From assembly GCA_034717215.1 (NCBI GenBank), contig JAYELD010000084.1:1-36597 (forward strand): a DNA stretch of 36,597 nucleotides, in the 5' to 3' direction. Origin of the DNA: Caldisericota bacterium (GTDB lineage: Bacteria > Caldisericota > Caldisericia > Caldisericales > Caldisericaceae). The notes under the pieces are model-generated. The model made no database searches and was not told where the DNA came from. It saw nothing but the letters and a program-made list of their open reading frames with translations. The position numbers were made by a program, and so were the translations under genes. Positions 26,282-34,266 of this stretch are shown here, one piece after another; the first letter of the stretch is position 1; each line of letters begins with the position of its first letter.

Positions 26282-27382
26282 TTAATAGATAAAAATTAAT
26301 TTGTTTCCATCTATAATAAAAATCAGATCTTCTTTGTTGCTAAGGTAAACTGACGGGATAGAATCAGATGGGAACAGATATTTTAAAATCTCCTTGTTAT
26401 CCTTAATTAATGAGATATAGTATATATTTTTTTTATCCTTTTCTGAGAGGCTTTTTTTATAAAAGCAGAGCTGGGTATCATTATTTGATGAAAAATTAAA
26501 GGCAGAGAAACCTAATTTTGACATTTTGTTACGTTCTTTGCCATTTTGATCAAAGGTGATGAATTCATTTTCTGTTGCAAATGTGACGAGGTTATTGTGC
26601 AGAGAAATATTATTGATTTTACTATATAACAACACTTTTGTGACAGATTGAAGATCAGCGCTGTAGAAAAACACTGGAATTGATGAATCTTCTTCTCCAG
26701 ATAGCATAAATCCTGCTACTATACTGTCTCCTATAAAATAGCCAAAGATAGAGTGAAAATTCCATTTCTCAGTCTCTATTATAGCGCTGTTTTCAACCAT
26801 ATCTTCGTTAATGAGGTAAATCTCTCCTCTTTCGCCAGCAAAAAGAAGTTTTCCGCTATCGGAAATATCTATTTGTGAGGACTCACCAAGATCGGGTATT
26901 TCTTCCTTGAACAACGTTTTCCCTGCTTTATCTATTGTAACAGCTATGTATGAAAGATCCGTGAGTGATTGGTACACAAGTTTTATATTTCCATTTGAAA
27001 GAAACTTTCCTTTTATTCCTATATAATCTTCCAATTCCTTTTTTAAAACTTGTTTACCTTCTTTGTTAAACATGTAGAAATTTACCCCGGCAACAATTAG
27101 CATCTCTTCTTCAGTGTTTTCGCTTATATTAAAAATAGAAGAATCAATTTTTGTTTCCCACTGTATCTCCCCTTGCGTATTCAGTGCAATAATTTTTCCA
27201 CCATGAGTACAAATGATGACAGTGTCTCCCAAATTTGCTAATCCAGCAATGGGTGTGTTTGTTTGCAGTATATCTTTTTTTATAATGCTGCTCTGCGTTG
27301 TTTGTATGTATTTAATTAGCGAATAAGCGATACCGGTAGCAAATAGAACTAATACCAAAACAATTATTATTTTTTTTCTCAT
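26282..27382 (-). CDS. Membrane-anchored beta-propeller (PQQ-like repeat) protein
   Basis: The product is 366 residues. One N-terminal transmembrane helix or uncleaved signal (about 4-27) is followed by an all-beta region with repeated blade motifs such as GGKIIALNTQGEIQWETK, NFYMFNKEGKQVLKKEL, KAGKTLFKEEI and GEIYLINEDM. These are PQQ/WD-like propeller blades of the type found in BamB-like and DUF5711-like proteins. It is probably an extracytoplasmic binding scaffold; no catalytic residues are recognisable. It is the first gene of the ligA-gatCAB-GHL10 operon. No ribosome binding site precedes ATG 27382; the promoter at 27391-27419 puts the transcript start about two bases before the ATG, so the mRNA is probably leaderless. 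Confidence 0.65.
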   Translation of the reverse strand: MRKKIIIVLVLVLFATGIAYSLIKYIQTTQSSIIKKDILQTNTPIAGLANLGDTVIICTHGGKIIALNTQGEIQWETKIDSSIFNISENTEEEMLIVAGVNFYMFNKEGKQVLKKELEDYIGIKGKFLSNGNIKLVYQSLTDLSYIAVTIDKAGKTLFKEEIPDLGESSQIDISDSGKLLFAGERGEIYLINEDMVENSAIIETEKWNFHSIFGYFIGDSIVAGFMLSGEEDSSIPVFFYSADLQSVTKVLLYSKINNISLHNNLVTFATENEFITFDQNGKERNKMSKLGFSAFNFSSNNDTQLCFYKKSLSEKDKKNIYYISLIKDNKEILKYLFPSDSIPSVYLSNKEDLIFIIDGNKLIFIY

Positions 27383-27390
27383 TGTGTTTT

Positions 27391-27419
27391 ATTCTACAAG
27401 TAACGTGTCTTTTTGTCAA
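27391..27419 (-). promoter_or_regulatory. Consensus promoter of the ligA-gatCAB operon
   Basis: On the minus strand TTGACA (27419-27414) and TAGAAT (27396-27391) have the optimal 17-base spacing. Transcription should start at about 27384, and the ATG begins at 27382. An exact 7-base palindrome (AAGTAAA-T-TTTACTT, 27436-27450) lies 16 bases upstream of the -35 element. Confidence 0.75.
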
Positions 27420-27604
27420 CAGTTGCTGAGTAAGAAAGTAAATTTTACTTAATTCTACTTCATATGCCGGAATATTGATTTCTGGAATCAAACGCTAAAA
27501 ATTTTTTTACTTTTTTAATTTTAGGAAAATATTTTATTAAAATTATATCTTTATTAAAAAAAAATTAATGTTATACTAAATTTTATGCAAAGGAGGAGAT
27601 TACT

Positions 27605-29044
27605 ATGCAGGAAATAGTTGAAAGCGCGCTTTTTGCAGCAAAGAGAGCCGGTGCCTCTTATGTTGATATACGGTCTATCCAGAGAGAGGAAGAAGACATT
27701 ACCACGAAAAATGGTGCAGTCGATGCAATAAAACACACTGGTTCCAAAGGGTTTGGAGTGAGAGTTATTGCAAATGGTGGATGGGGTTTTTCATCTTCAT
27801 TTATAGCTACCCCAGAAGAAGGAGAAAGAGTGGCAAATGAGGCTGTCCAAATTGCACTTGCGAGCAGTAAGACAAAGTTAGAAGATGCAAAAATGAGTGA
27901 TTCAAAAGTTTATCAAGACAGAGTGCCGCAACCAGTCAAAATTGATCCGTTTGAGATGCCTATTACAAAGAAAATTATGATTCTTCTTGAAGCAGATAAG
28001 GCAATGAACGTTCAGGGTATCGTTGTGAGAAAAGGATCTATGCACTTTTCAAAAGAGTGGAAAACTTTTGCATCATCTGAAGGAGCATACATAGAACAGG
28101 AGAGAATTGTTAGTGGCGCAGGAATATCAGTTGTTGCAACTGATGGAAAAGAGATGCAGGTGAGAAGTTACCCTAACTCATTCGGCGGTGACTATCAGAG
28201 GAAGGGGTTTGAATTTATTGAAGAAATGGACCTTGTTTCTCACGGTAAAGAGATTGCAGAGCAATCCATAAAGCTGCTTTCGGCAAAGCAGTGTCCTTCT
28301 GGTACGATGGATATTGTATTGGGAAGCCCGCAAATGGCTTTGCAGATTCATGAATCAGTAGGGCATCCTACCGAACTCGATAGAGTGCTTGGAGAAGAAG
28401 CATCTTTTGCTGGCACTTCATTTCTTACAACGGATAAACTTGGTACATTTAAATACGGGTCTGATATAGTGAATATTACTGCTGACGCAACAATTCCAAG
28501 AGCTTTAGGAGGATTTGCGTATGATGACGAAGGCGTTAAAGCGAAAAGGGTTTATCTTGTGAAGAATGGAATATTTGTGGGATATCTTAATTCGAGGGAG
28601 ACGGCTGCTAAATTAGATCTTGAGGTTATGGGCGCGATGCGTGCGGACAATTGGAATAAAATGCCTATCATAAGGATGACAAGTATTAATTTAGAGCCAG
28701 GCGATAAAACATTTGATGAATTGATTAAGGGTATTGACCACGGTGTTTTGATGGGAACAAATAAAAGTTGGAGCATTGATCAAAATAGACTGAATTTTCA
28801 GTTTGGCACTGAGATAGGATGGGAAATTAAAAATGGAAAGATCCAGGAAATGGTAAAAAATCCCACTTACACAGGAATTACTTATGAATTTTGGCGAAAA
28901 TGCGACGGCATAGCAAACAAGGATTTTTGGCATGTTTGGGGCGTACCAAATTGTGGGAAAGGGGAACCAGTGCAGGTGATGCAGGTGAGTCATGGTACTG
29001 CTCCGGCACGTTTCAGAGATATACAAGTAGGGGTGTTGAAATGA
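27605..29044 (+). CDS. tldD: TldD metalloprotease subunit
   Basis: The product is 479 residues. TldD carries the zinc site of the TldD/TldE heterodimer, which degrades unfolded peptides and processes some ribosomally made peptides (microcin B17) and antitoxins. The HExxxH motif is visible as HESVGH at about 248-253, followed by PTELDRVLGEEASFAG. The N-terminal GASYVDIRSIQREEEDITTKNG, C-terminal GVLMGTNKSWSID and QVSHGTAPARFRDIQVGV are family features. ATG 27605 has AAAGGAGGA eight bases upstream, and a TATACT at 27572-27577 is a likely -10 element. Its TGA overlaps the tldE ATG. No small precursor-peptide gene is evident next to it. Confidence 0.95.
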   Translation: MQEIVESALFAAKRAGASYVDIRSIQREEEDITTKNGAVDAIKHTGSKGFGVRVIANGGWGFSSSFIATPEEGERVANEAVQIALASSKTKLEDAKMSDSKVYQDRVPQPVKIDPFEMPITKKIMILLEADKAMNVQGIVVRKGSMHFSKEWKTFASSEGAYIEQERIVSGAGISVVATDGKEMQVRSYPNSFGGDYQRKGFEFIEEMDLVSHGKEIAEQSIKLLSAKQCPSGTMDIVLGSPQMALQIHESVGHPTELDRVLGEEASFAGTSFLTTDKLGTFKYGSDIVNITADATIPRALGGFAYDDEGVKAKRVYLVKNGIFVGYLNSRETAAKLDLEVMGAMRADNWNKMPIIRMTSINLEPGDKTFDELIKGIDHGVLMGTNKSWSIDQNRLNFQFGTEIGWEIKNGKIQEMVKNPTYTGITYEFWRKCDGIANKDFWHVWGVPNCGKGEPVQVMQVSHGTAPARFRDIQVGVLK

Positions 29045-30375
29045 TTGGGAAAGAAAGAGTGTTGGATATATTAGAAAATGTGATTTCTCTGTCCAGTGCT
29101 GACCAAACTGAAGCCTTATTTATGGGAGAAGAATCTTACTTGACAGGTTTTGCTAATAACTATATCCACCGAAATGTTGGCGGGAAAGATTGCAGTCTTT
29201 CCGTGAGAGTTGCAATTGGAAAAAAGGTTGGTTCTGCGATTGTAAATAGTTTTTCGAAAGATGCTATTAAAAAAGTCGTTCGCAATGCAATTCTTATTGC
29301 AAAGAACCAGAGAGAAAATCTTGATTTTGTCTCATTCGCAAAACCGGAAAAAAGAAAGGATAAAGATTTTTTCGTGGAGGCAACAGCTAATTGTACTCCA
29401 GAGTTTAGGGCAGAGTATGTAAGTAAGATATTAAGTAAAACAAAAGCGAAAGGGTTTATTGGTTCAGGCAAATTCGAAACAAATGCGTTAGAAGTTGCAG
29501 TAGCAAATTCCTTAGGTGTGGAAAGATATACAAAATTAACGGTAAGCACACTAAAAAGCGTTGTGTTAACAGATACCTCAAGTGGTTACTCAGAGTATTC
29601 TTCTGTTGATGTTAATGAAATTCCCCTTAACGATATTATTCGAGAGAGCGTTGAGATTGCAGAAAAGAGTCAAACCCCTGTATCAATTGAGCCAGGGAAG
29701 TATGAAGTAATTCTTACGCCATATGCACTTGCAGATTTAATAGGAAGCCTTAGCTATATTGCATTAAACGCAAGAGCGATGAACGAAGGTATGAGTTTTC
29801 TCATCGGGCAGATTGGCAAAAAGGTAGTTGGCGAAAACGTTACAATGTATGATGATGGTTTTTCTCAGGAAACAATTTCTCTTCCATTTGATTTTGAGGG
29901 TGTGCCAAAGAAGAAAGTGATGTTCTTTGATAAAGGTGTTGCTAAAGGTGTTGTGTATGACACGCTTTCGGCATATAAAGAAGGAAAAAAATCGACCGGG
30001 CATTCGCTTCCTCAGCCGAGCCAGTACAGTCCATACCCAATGAACCTTATTATGGAAGGCGGCGAGAGCAGTAAAGAAAAAATGATTTCTCATGTGAAAA
30101 AAGGACTTTATGTCCAGCGATTTTGGTATACCAATCCAATGGATCCAAGGAATACTGTTATTACAGGGATGACAAGAGATGGATTATTTCTTATAGAAAA
30201 TGGAAAAATCACAAAGCCTGTCAAAAATATGCGTTTTATTGAAAACATTGCAACTGCGTTAAACAACGTCCTGGAATTAAGTAAGGAGCGAAAAATCATT
30301 TATGATATGGCATCTGTTACCGCGCCGTACGCGCGGATAAAAGATTTTACTTTTACAGGCAAAACCGAATTTTAG
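29041..30375 (+). CDS. pmbA: TldE/PmbA protease subunit
   Basis: The product is 444 residues from ATG 29041, which overlaps the tldD stop (ATGA) and has AGGGGTG upstream. It is the catalytically inactive partner of TldD and, as expected, lacks HExxxH. Recognisable features are YLTGFANNYIHRNVGG, SLSVRVAIGKKVGSAIVN, the ALADLIGSLSYIALNARAMNEG region, GVVYDTLSAYKEGKKSTGH, and NLIMEGGESSKEKMI with WYTNPMDPRNTVITGMTRDG towards the end. Longer in-frame readings into tldD are artefacts. An AGGAGG right at its stop serves the phosphofructokinase gene, so the three genes form one unit. Confidence 0.93.
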   Translation: MIGKERVLDILENVISLSSADQTEALFMGEESYLTGFANNYIHRNVGGKDCSLSVRVAIGKKVGSAIVNSFSKDAIKKVVRNAILIAKNQRENLDFVSFAKPEKRKDKDFFVEATANCTPEFRAEYVSKILSKTKAKGFIGSGKFETNALEVAVANSLGVERYTKLTVSTLKSVVLTDTSSGYSEYSSVDVNEIPLNDIIRESVEIAEKSQTPVSIEPGKYEVILTPYALADLIGSLSYIALNARAMNEGMSFLIGQIGKKVVGENVTMYDDGFSQETISLPFDFEGVPKKKVMFFDKGVAKGVVYDTLSAYKEGKKSTGHSLPQPSQYSPYPMNLIMEGGESSKEKMISHVKKGLYVQRFWYTNPMDPRNTVITGMTRDGLFLIENGKITKPVKNMRFIENIATALNNVLELSKERKIIYDMASVTAPYARIKDFTFTGKTEF

Positions 30376-30385
30376 GAGGTAACTG

Positions 30386-31411
30386 ATGAAGAGGTACGGG
30401 GTTTTATGTGATGGTGGAGATGCACCCGGCATTAATGCAGCGATCAGAGCAATTGCACGCGAAGCATTTGAAAAAGACGATGAAATGTTAGGTTTTATAG
30501 ATGGTTTTATTGGCTTGATAAAAAATGATGTCAAAATTATTACAAAAGATGTGGTTTCAGGCATTTTGCCTCTCTCCGGGTCTGTACTGGGAATCTCTCG
30601 TATTAATCCATTTAAGGATCCAAAGAACGTCCAGACAATTAAGGAAAATTTTAAGAAAAATTCGTTAACTCTTTTAGTGATCATTGGTGATAGAGATACG
30701 GTAGATATAGCTAAAAAGTTTTCTGACGAAGGCATTCCTTCTATTGTAATACCAAAAACAATAGATAACGATGTATATGGCACAGATTTTGCTATAGGGT
30801 TTGATACTGCCGTAACCACAATTAGCTCTGCATTGGATAACCTTCACGCTACTGCATCAGTACACCATCGAGCAATGATTGTTGAAACAATGGGCAGAGA
30901 AACCGGATGGCTCGCTTTATTTGGAGGAGTAGCAGGTGGAGCAGATTATATTATTATACCTGAAATTCCTTACAAGTTGGAAGAAGTTGCAGCACATCTC
31001 GCGAAAAGGAAAAAAGAAGGTAAAAATTTTAGTATCGTGGTAGTAGCTGAAGGAGCTTCTCTTCCAGGAGGAAAAACTAAACAAAAGGAGTATGATGAAT
31101 TTGGGCATCCAATAAATAGTAAGAAAATGGTAGGTTACACAATTATGGAAGAACTTGAAAAACTTACTCACATTAAAACTCGTACGACTGTGCTTGGATA
31201 TATACAGAGAGGTGGTATACCTACAAATACTGACAGAATTTTAGCAACAAGACTTGGGGCAGCTGCAACAGAGTTTGCAGATAAAGGTAAATTTAATGGG
31301 CTTGTAGGGATTTGCGGAAGGGATATTGTGTTTAATCCTCTTAAAGAAGTTGCTGGGAAAATACATAGTGTTGACCTGGAATTTTATAGGTTAGCTAAAA
31401 TCTTTTTTTAA
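30386..31411 (+). CDS. pfkA: 6-phosphofructokinase family, PPi-type signature with altered nucleotide loop
   Basis: The 341-residue product phosphorylates fructose 6-phosphate in the family's normal role. Motifs: DGGDAPGINAAIRA (phosphate loop), GISR (Arg72 equivalent), PKTIDNDV (catalytic Asp127/129; Lys at position 124), MGRETGWLAL, VAEGAS and GYIQRGGIPTNTDRILA. Lys124 rather than Gly is the marker of pyrophosphate-dependent or mixed-substrate PFKs. The loop that reads GGDGS in ATP enzymes and GGDDT/S in PPi enzymes reads GDRDT here: Asp104 (PPi type) is kept, but Asp103 is Arg and the second Gly is Asp. Substrate use and activity are therefore uncertain. The start is ATG 30386 with AGGAGG, directly after tldE. 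Confidence 0.88.
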   Translation: MKRYGVLCDGGDAPGINAAIRAIAREAFEKDDEMLGFIDGFIGLIKNDVKIITKDVVSGILPLSGSVLGISRINPFKDPKNVQTIKENFKKNSLTLLVIIGDRDTVDIAKKFSDEGIPSIVIPKTIDNDVYGTDFAIGFDTAVTTISSALDNLHATASVHHRAMIVETMGRETGWLALFGGVAGGADYIIIPEIPYKLEEVAAHLAKRKKEGKNFSIVVVAEGASLPGGKTKQKEYDEFGHPINSKKMVGYTIMEELEKLTHIKTRTTVLGYIQRGGIPTNTDRILATRLGAAATEFADKGKFNGLVGICGRDIVFNPLKEVAGKIHSVDLEFYRLAKIFF

Positions 31412-31450
31412 GCACAAACAACCGCACCTTGAAAAATTATATTAATAAAC

Positions 31451-31479
31451 TTGACAGGGCAATAAATATAAATTATAAT
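31451..31479 (+). promoter_or_regulatory. Perfect sigma-70 consensus promoter for the nucleoside ABC transporter
   Basis: TTGACA (31451-31456) and TATAAT (31474-31479) are both perfect and 17 bases apart. The predicted start is about 31486, leaving a 5' leader of only about 23 nt, enough for AAAGGAGGAG but too short for a riboswitch. Strong, probably constitutive expression is expected. Confidence 0.85.
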
Positions 31480-31508
31480 TTAATCATATCATTGAAAGGA
31501 GGAGTAAA

Positions 31509-32675
31509 ATGAGAGTTAAAAAGTTGTTGGCATTATTACTTGTTGTAGTAATGGTTGGGGCAGTATTTGTAGGATGCGCTCCAGCAGAAGAAGAACCGCC
31601 AGTTGAAACGATTAAAATTGGACTTGTGACAGATGTCGGCGGAAGAGGCGACAGGTCGTTTAATGACTCTGCCCTTCGTGGTTTAGAAACATGGGCAGGA
31701 AAAGTGAAGTATGTAAAAGGTGGTGGGTACGAGCCAATCTCAGATGCAGAGTTTAACGCGAGTATCCCAGGAGACCTCAAAGACAAGAACATTCAGACAT
31801 TAGGTATCTCTGCCATGGTTCTTGAGTCAAAAGATAAAAAAGATTATATTCCAAACATTGCAACGCTCGTTGAGCAAGAGGGATGTGATCTTGTCATTGG
31901 TGTAGGATTTATGCTTGCAGGTGCAATTGGTGAATCTGCTGTGAAATATCCCGATACAAAGTTTATGTTGATTGATGCGCCTCCTGTGGATGAAGATGGG
32001 AACATGATAGACCCGCCAAATGTCGTAGGTTATCTATTTAATGAGCATGAATGCGGATTCCTTGTTGGAGCAGTTGCGGCATATGCAACAGAAGCTGGCA
32101 AAGTTGGCTATATTGGCGGAATGCCAATTCCTCCAGTGTTAAGATATGAAGCTGGTTACCTAGCTGGTTTAAAGACAATAGATCCAAGTATTGAGATTAT
32201 TGGCCAGTATACTGGCAGCTTTACAGAACCTGCGTTAGGAAAGAGTGCTGCAGAGTCTCAAATTAGCCAGGGCTGTGATGTATTATTCCATGCTGCAGGT
32301 GCAACAGGAAACGGAATGTTCCAGTCAATCTGCGAAAGAGGAGCACCTTACTGGGGTATTGGCGTTGATGTAGATATGGGCCTTGACGAGAATCTTTGTC
32401 CTCCTAGAACACTTACTTCTTCTTTGAAACATGTAGATTATGCAACGTATCTTGCAATTAAAAGTGTTGTAGAAGATACATTCCACAGTGGTCTTATAAC
32501 AATGACTTTAAAAGATGGTGGTGTGGGCTATGCTCCGGACCATGTGGCAGATGCACTTACTCAGGATCAAATTGACAAGGTTGAGCGTTTAAGAGAAATG
32601 ATGATAGATGGTATTTTTGAAGTTCCAACAGATCCACCTGACGTAGATAATTGGACCCCTCCAACTGATTTTTAA
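31509..32675 (+). CDS. BMP-family nucleoside-binding lipoprotein
   Basis: The product is 388 residues. The signal peptide ends in a lipobox VGC (Cys22 or so) followed by an acidic linker. The BMP/Med domain begins KIGLVTDVGGRGDRSFNDSA and contains FMLIDAPPVD, HECGFLVGAVAAYAT, KVGYIGGMPIPPVLRYEAGY and DVLFHAAGATGNGMFQ. These periplasmic-type binding proteins (BmpA, TmpC, YufN) bind purine nucleosides and hand them to the ABC permease encoded downstream. AAAGGAGGAG precedes ATG 31509. A strong terminator immediately downstream separates it from the ATPase gene, so this protein should be made in excess over the membrane parts. Confidence 0.93.
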   Translation: MRVKKLLALLLVVVMVGAVFVGCAPAEEEPPVETIKIGLVTDVGGRGDRSFNDSALRGLETWAGKVKYVKGGGYEPISDAEFNASIPGDLKDKNIQTLGISAMVLESKDKKDYIPNIATLVEQEGCDLVIGVGFMLAGAIGESAVKYPDTKFMLIDAPPVDEDGNMIDPPNVVGYLFNEHECGFLVGAVAAYATEAGKVGYIGGMPIPPVLRYEAGYLAGLKTIDPSIEIIGQYTGSFTEPALGKSAAESQISQGCDVLFHAAGATGNGMFQSICERGAPYWGIGVDVDMGLDENLCPPRTLTSSLKHVDYATYLAIKSVVEDTFHSGLITMTLKDGGVGYAPDHVADALTQDQIDKVERLREMMIDGIFEVPTDPPDVDNWTPPTDF

Positions 32676-32696
32676 TAATAAGAGAAAATGAACTTA

Positions 32697-32728
32697 TACA
32701 GGGTGGAGTAATTCCACCCTGTATTTTT
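32697..32728 (+). terminator. Intrinsic terminator/attenuator inside the transporter operon
   Basis: TACAGGGTGGA (32697-32707) pairs perfectly with TCCACCCTGTA (32713-32723) over an 11-bp stem around GTAAT, followed by five T residues. It lies between the binding-protein gene and the ATPase gene. No clear new promoter is visible in the 14 bases before ATG 32743, so downstream genes depend on read-through. Confidence 0.9.
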
Positions 32729-32742
32729 AATGAGAGGTAAAG

Positions 32743-34266
32743 ATGAAGGCATTAGAAGTTAAGAACATTGTTAAACAGTTTCCAGGCGTTCTTGCAAATG
32801 ATAGCATAAGTCTTTCCGTAAATAAAGGAGAAATTTATGCTATCGTAGGGGAAAACGGGGCAGGGAAATCGACTTTAATGAAAATTGTCTATGGATTATA
32901 TACTGCAACATCAGGCGAAATTTTCGTATTTGACAAGAAAGTCGATATTAAAACTCCCCATGAGGCAATTAACTTAAAAATTGGTATGGTACATCAGGAA
33001 TTTATGCTTATACCCCGTTTCACTGTGACGCAGAATATTGTGTTAGGCGATGAACCCAGCAAAGGAATAGTTTTTGACTGCAAGAAGGCGTTAAATGAGG
33101 TAAAGGAGTTGTCCGAGAAGTTCGGGCTAAAAGTGGACCCGGCAGAAAGAGTGGCAAATCTTCCTGTTGGTATCCAGCAAAGGGTTGAAATACTAAAAAT
33201 ACTGCGAAGAGGGGCAGAGATACTGATTTTTGATGAACCTACCGCAGTGCTTACTCCAGAAGAAACAGAAGATTTGTTTAAAACTTTAATGAAATTAAAA
33301 AAGAACGGTAAAACAATTATATTTATTTCCCATAAACTCAAGGAAGTAATGGCTATTGCGGATAGAATTGCTGTTTTAAGGCGTGGAAAATTACAAGGAG
33401 TTGTGGAAAAAGGAAAAACAAGTGAAGTAGAGCTTGCACGAATGGTTGTTGGTAGAGATGTTGTATTAAAAATTCCAAAAGCCAGGGCAAAGGTTGGAGG
33501 AACGGTAATTTCAGTTCGCGATCTTACGGTAAAGAGTAAAAGAGGAATTGTAGGGCTAAAAGGAGTTTCTTTCGATGTTCGTGCAGGTGAAATTGTTGGC
33601 ATTGCTGGAGTAGAAGGAAACGGGCAAGCAGAATTAGTAAATGCATTGATTGGTTTTACTCGTCCCGTTAAAGGCACTATTACATTTGATGGCGAAGAAG
33701 TTAGAGTAATTACTCCGTTTAACATAAGAAAGAAAGGGATGGCATACATTCCTAAAGACAGGAAAATGAGAGGCCTTGTACTGCCTTTTAGGTCAAGAGA
33801 AAATATTATTATGGGTCAGCATACTCTTTATCCATTTTCAAAAAATGGGGTACTAAATAACATTGAAATAGACAAGTTTGCAACAAAAAAATTGGAAGAA
33901 TTTGATGTAAGACCAAGGAATATACACACAAAAGCCAGGAACCTTTCGGGAGGGAACCAGCAAAAACTTATTCTTGCCAAAGAAATGTCTATGGAACATA
34001 AGTTTCTTCTTGCTTCTCAGCCTACGAGAGGGCTGGACATTGGTGCTATGGAATTTGTATATCATAAGCTCATAGAAGAGAAGGAAAGAGGTATGTCGAT
34101 ATTATTAATTTCTCTTGAATTGTCAGAAATTATGGGTCTTTCAGACAGGATATTAGTGCTGTACAACGGAGAAATTGTTGGAGAGACAACACCGGATAAA
34201 ACAACTGAAGAAGAATTAGGCCTTATGATGCTCGGATTGAAAAAGCAGAAGAGGGTAGCACAATGA
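32743..34266 (+). CDS. Nucleoside ABC transporter, duplicated ATPase subunit
   Basis: The product is 507 residues with two ABC cassettes, as in the sugar/nucleoside type (RbsA, YufO). First cassette: Walker A GENGAGKST, signature-like LPVGIQQRVEIL, Walker B ILIFDEPTAVLTP. Second cassette: degenerate Walker A (GVEGNGQAE), canonical signature LSGGNQQKLILAKEM, and LLASQPTRGLDIGA, in which the usual Walker B Asp-Glu is replaced by Ser-Gln. One-sided degeneration is normal in this subfamily. It energises import of nucleosides bound by the BMP lipoprotein. GAGAGGTAAAG precedes ATG 32743; its stop overlaps the first permease start. Confidence 0.93.
   Translation: MKALEVKNIVKQFPGVLANDSISLSVNKGEIYAIVGENGAGKSTLMKIVYGLYTATSGEIFVFDKKVDIKTPHEAINLKIGMVHQEFMLIPRFTVTQNIVLGDEPSKGIVFDCKKALNEVKELSEKFGLKVDPAERVANLPVGIQQRVEILKILRRGAEILIFDEPTAVLTPEETEDLFKTLMKLKKNGKTIIFISHKLKEVMAIADRIAVLRRGKLQGVVEKGKTSEVELARMVVGRDVVLKIPKARAKVGGTVISVRDLTVKSKRGIVGLKGVSFDVRAGEIVGIAGVEGNGQAELVNALIGFTRPVKGTITFDGEEVRVITPFNIRKKGMAYIPKDRKMRGLVLPFRSRENIIMGQHTLYPFSKNGVLNNIEIDKFATKKLEEFDVRPRNIHTKARNLSGGNQQKLILAKEMSMEHKFLLASQPTRGLDIGAMEFVYHKLIEEKERGMSILLISLELSEIMGLSDRILVLYNGEIVGETTPDKTTEEELGLMMLGLKKQKRVAQ

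Noticed and set aside
28891-29040. 150-bp upstream extension of the tldE/pmbA frame into tldD
   Set aside because: The extra residues are a shadow of tldD coding sequence; ATG 29041 overlaps the tldD stop as ATGA and matches the family N-terminus.
27605-30375. RiPP biosynthetic cluster based on TldD/TldE
   Set aside because: TldD/TldE are widespread housekeeping proteins, and no precursor peptide, radical-SAM, cyclodehydratase or exporter gene lies nearby.
31412-31508. Purine riboswitch in front of the nucleoside transporter
   Set aside because: The promoter leaves a leader of only about 23 nt, and no three-way-junction sequence motifs are present.
32994-33749. 251-codon open frame antisense to the transporter ATPase gene
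   Set aside because: It lies wholly inside a well-supported ABC ATPase gene and its Ser/Thr/Pro-rich product is the usual antisense shadow of such a gene.
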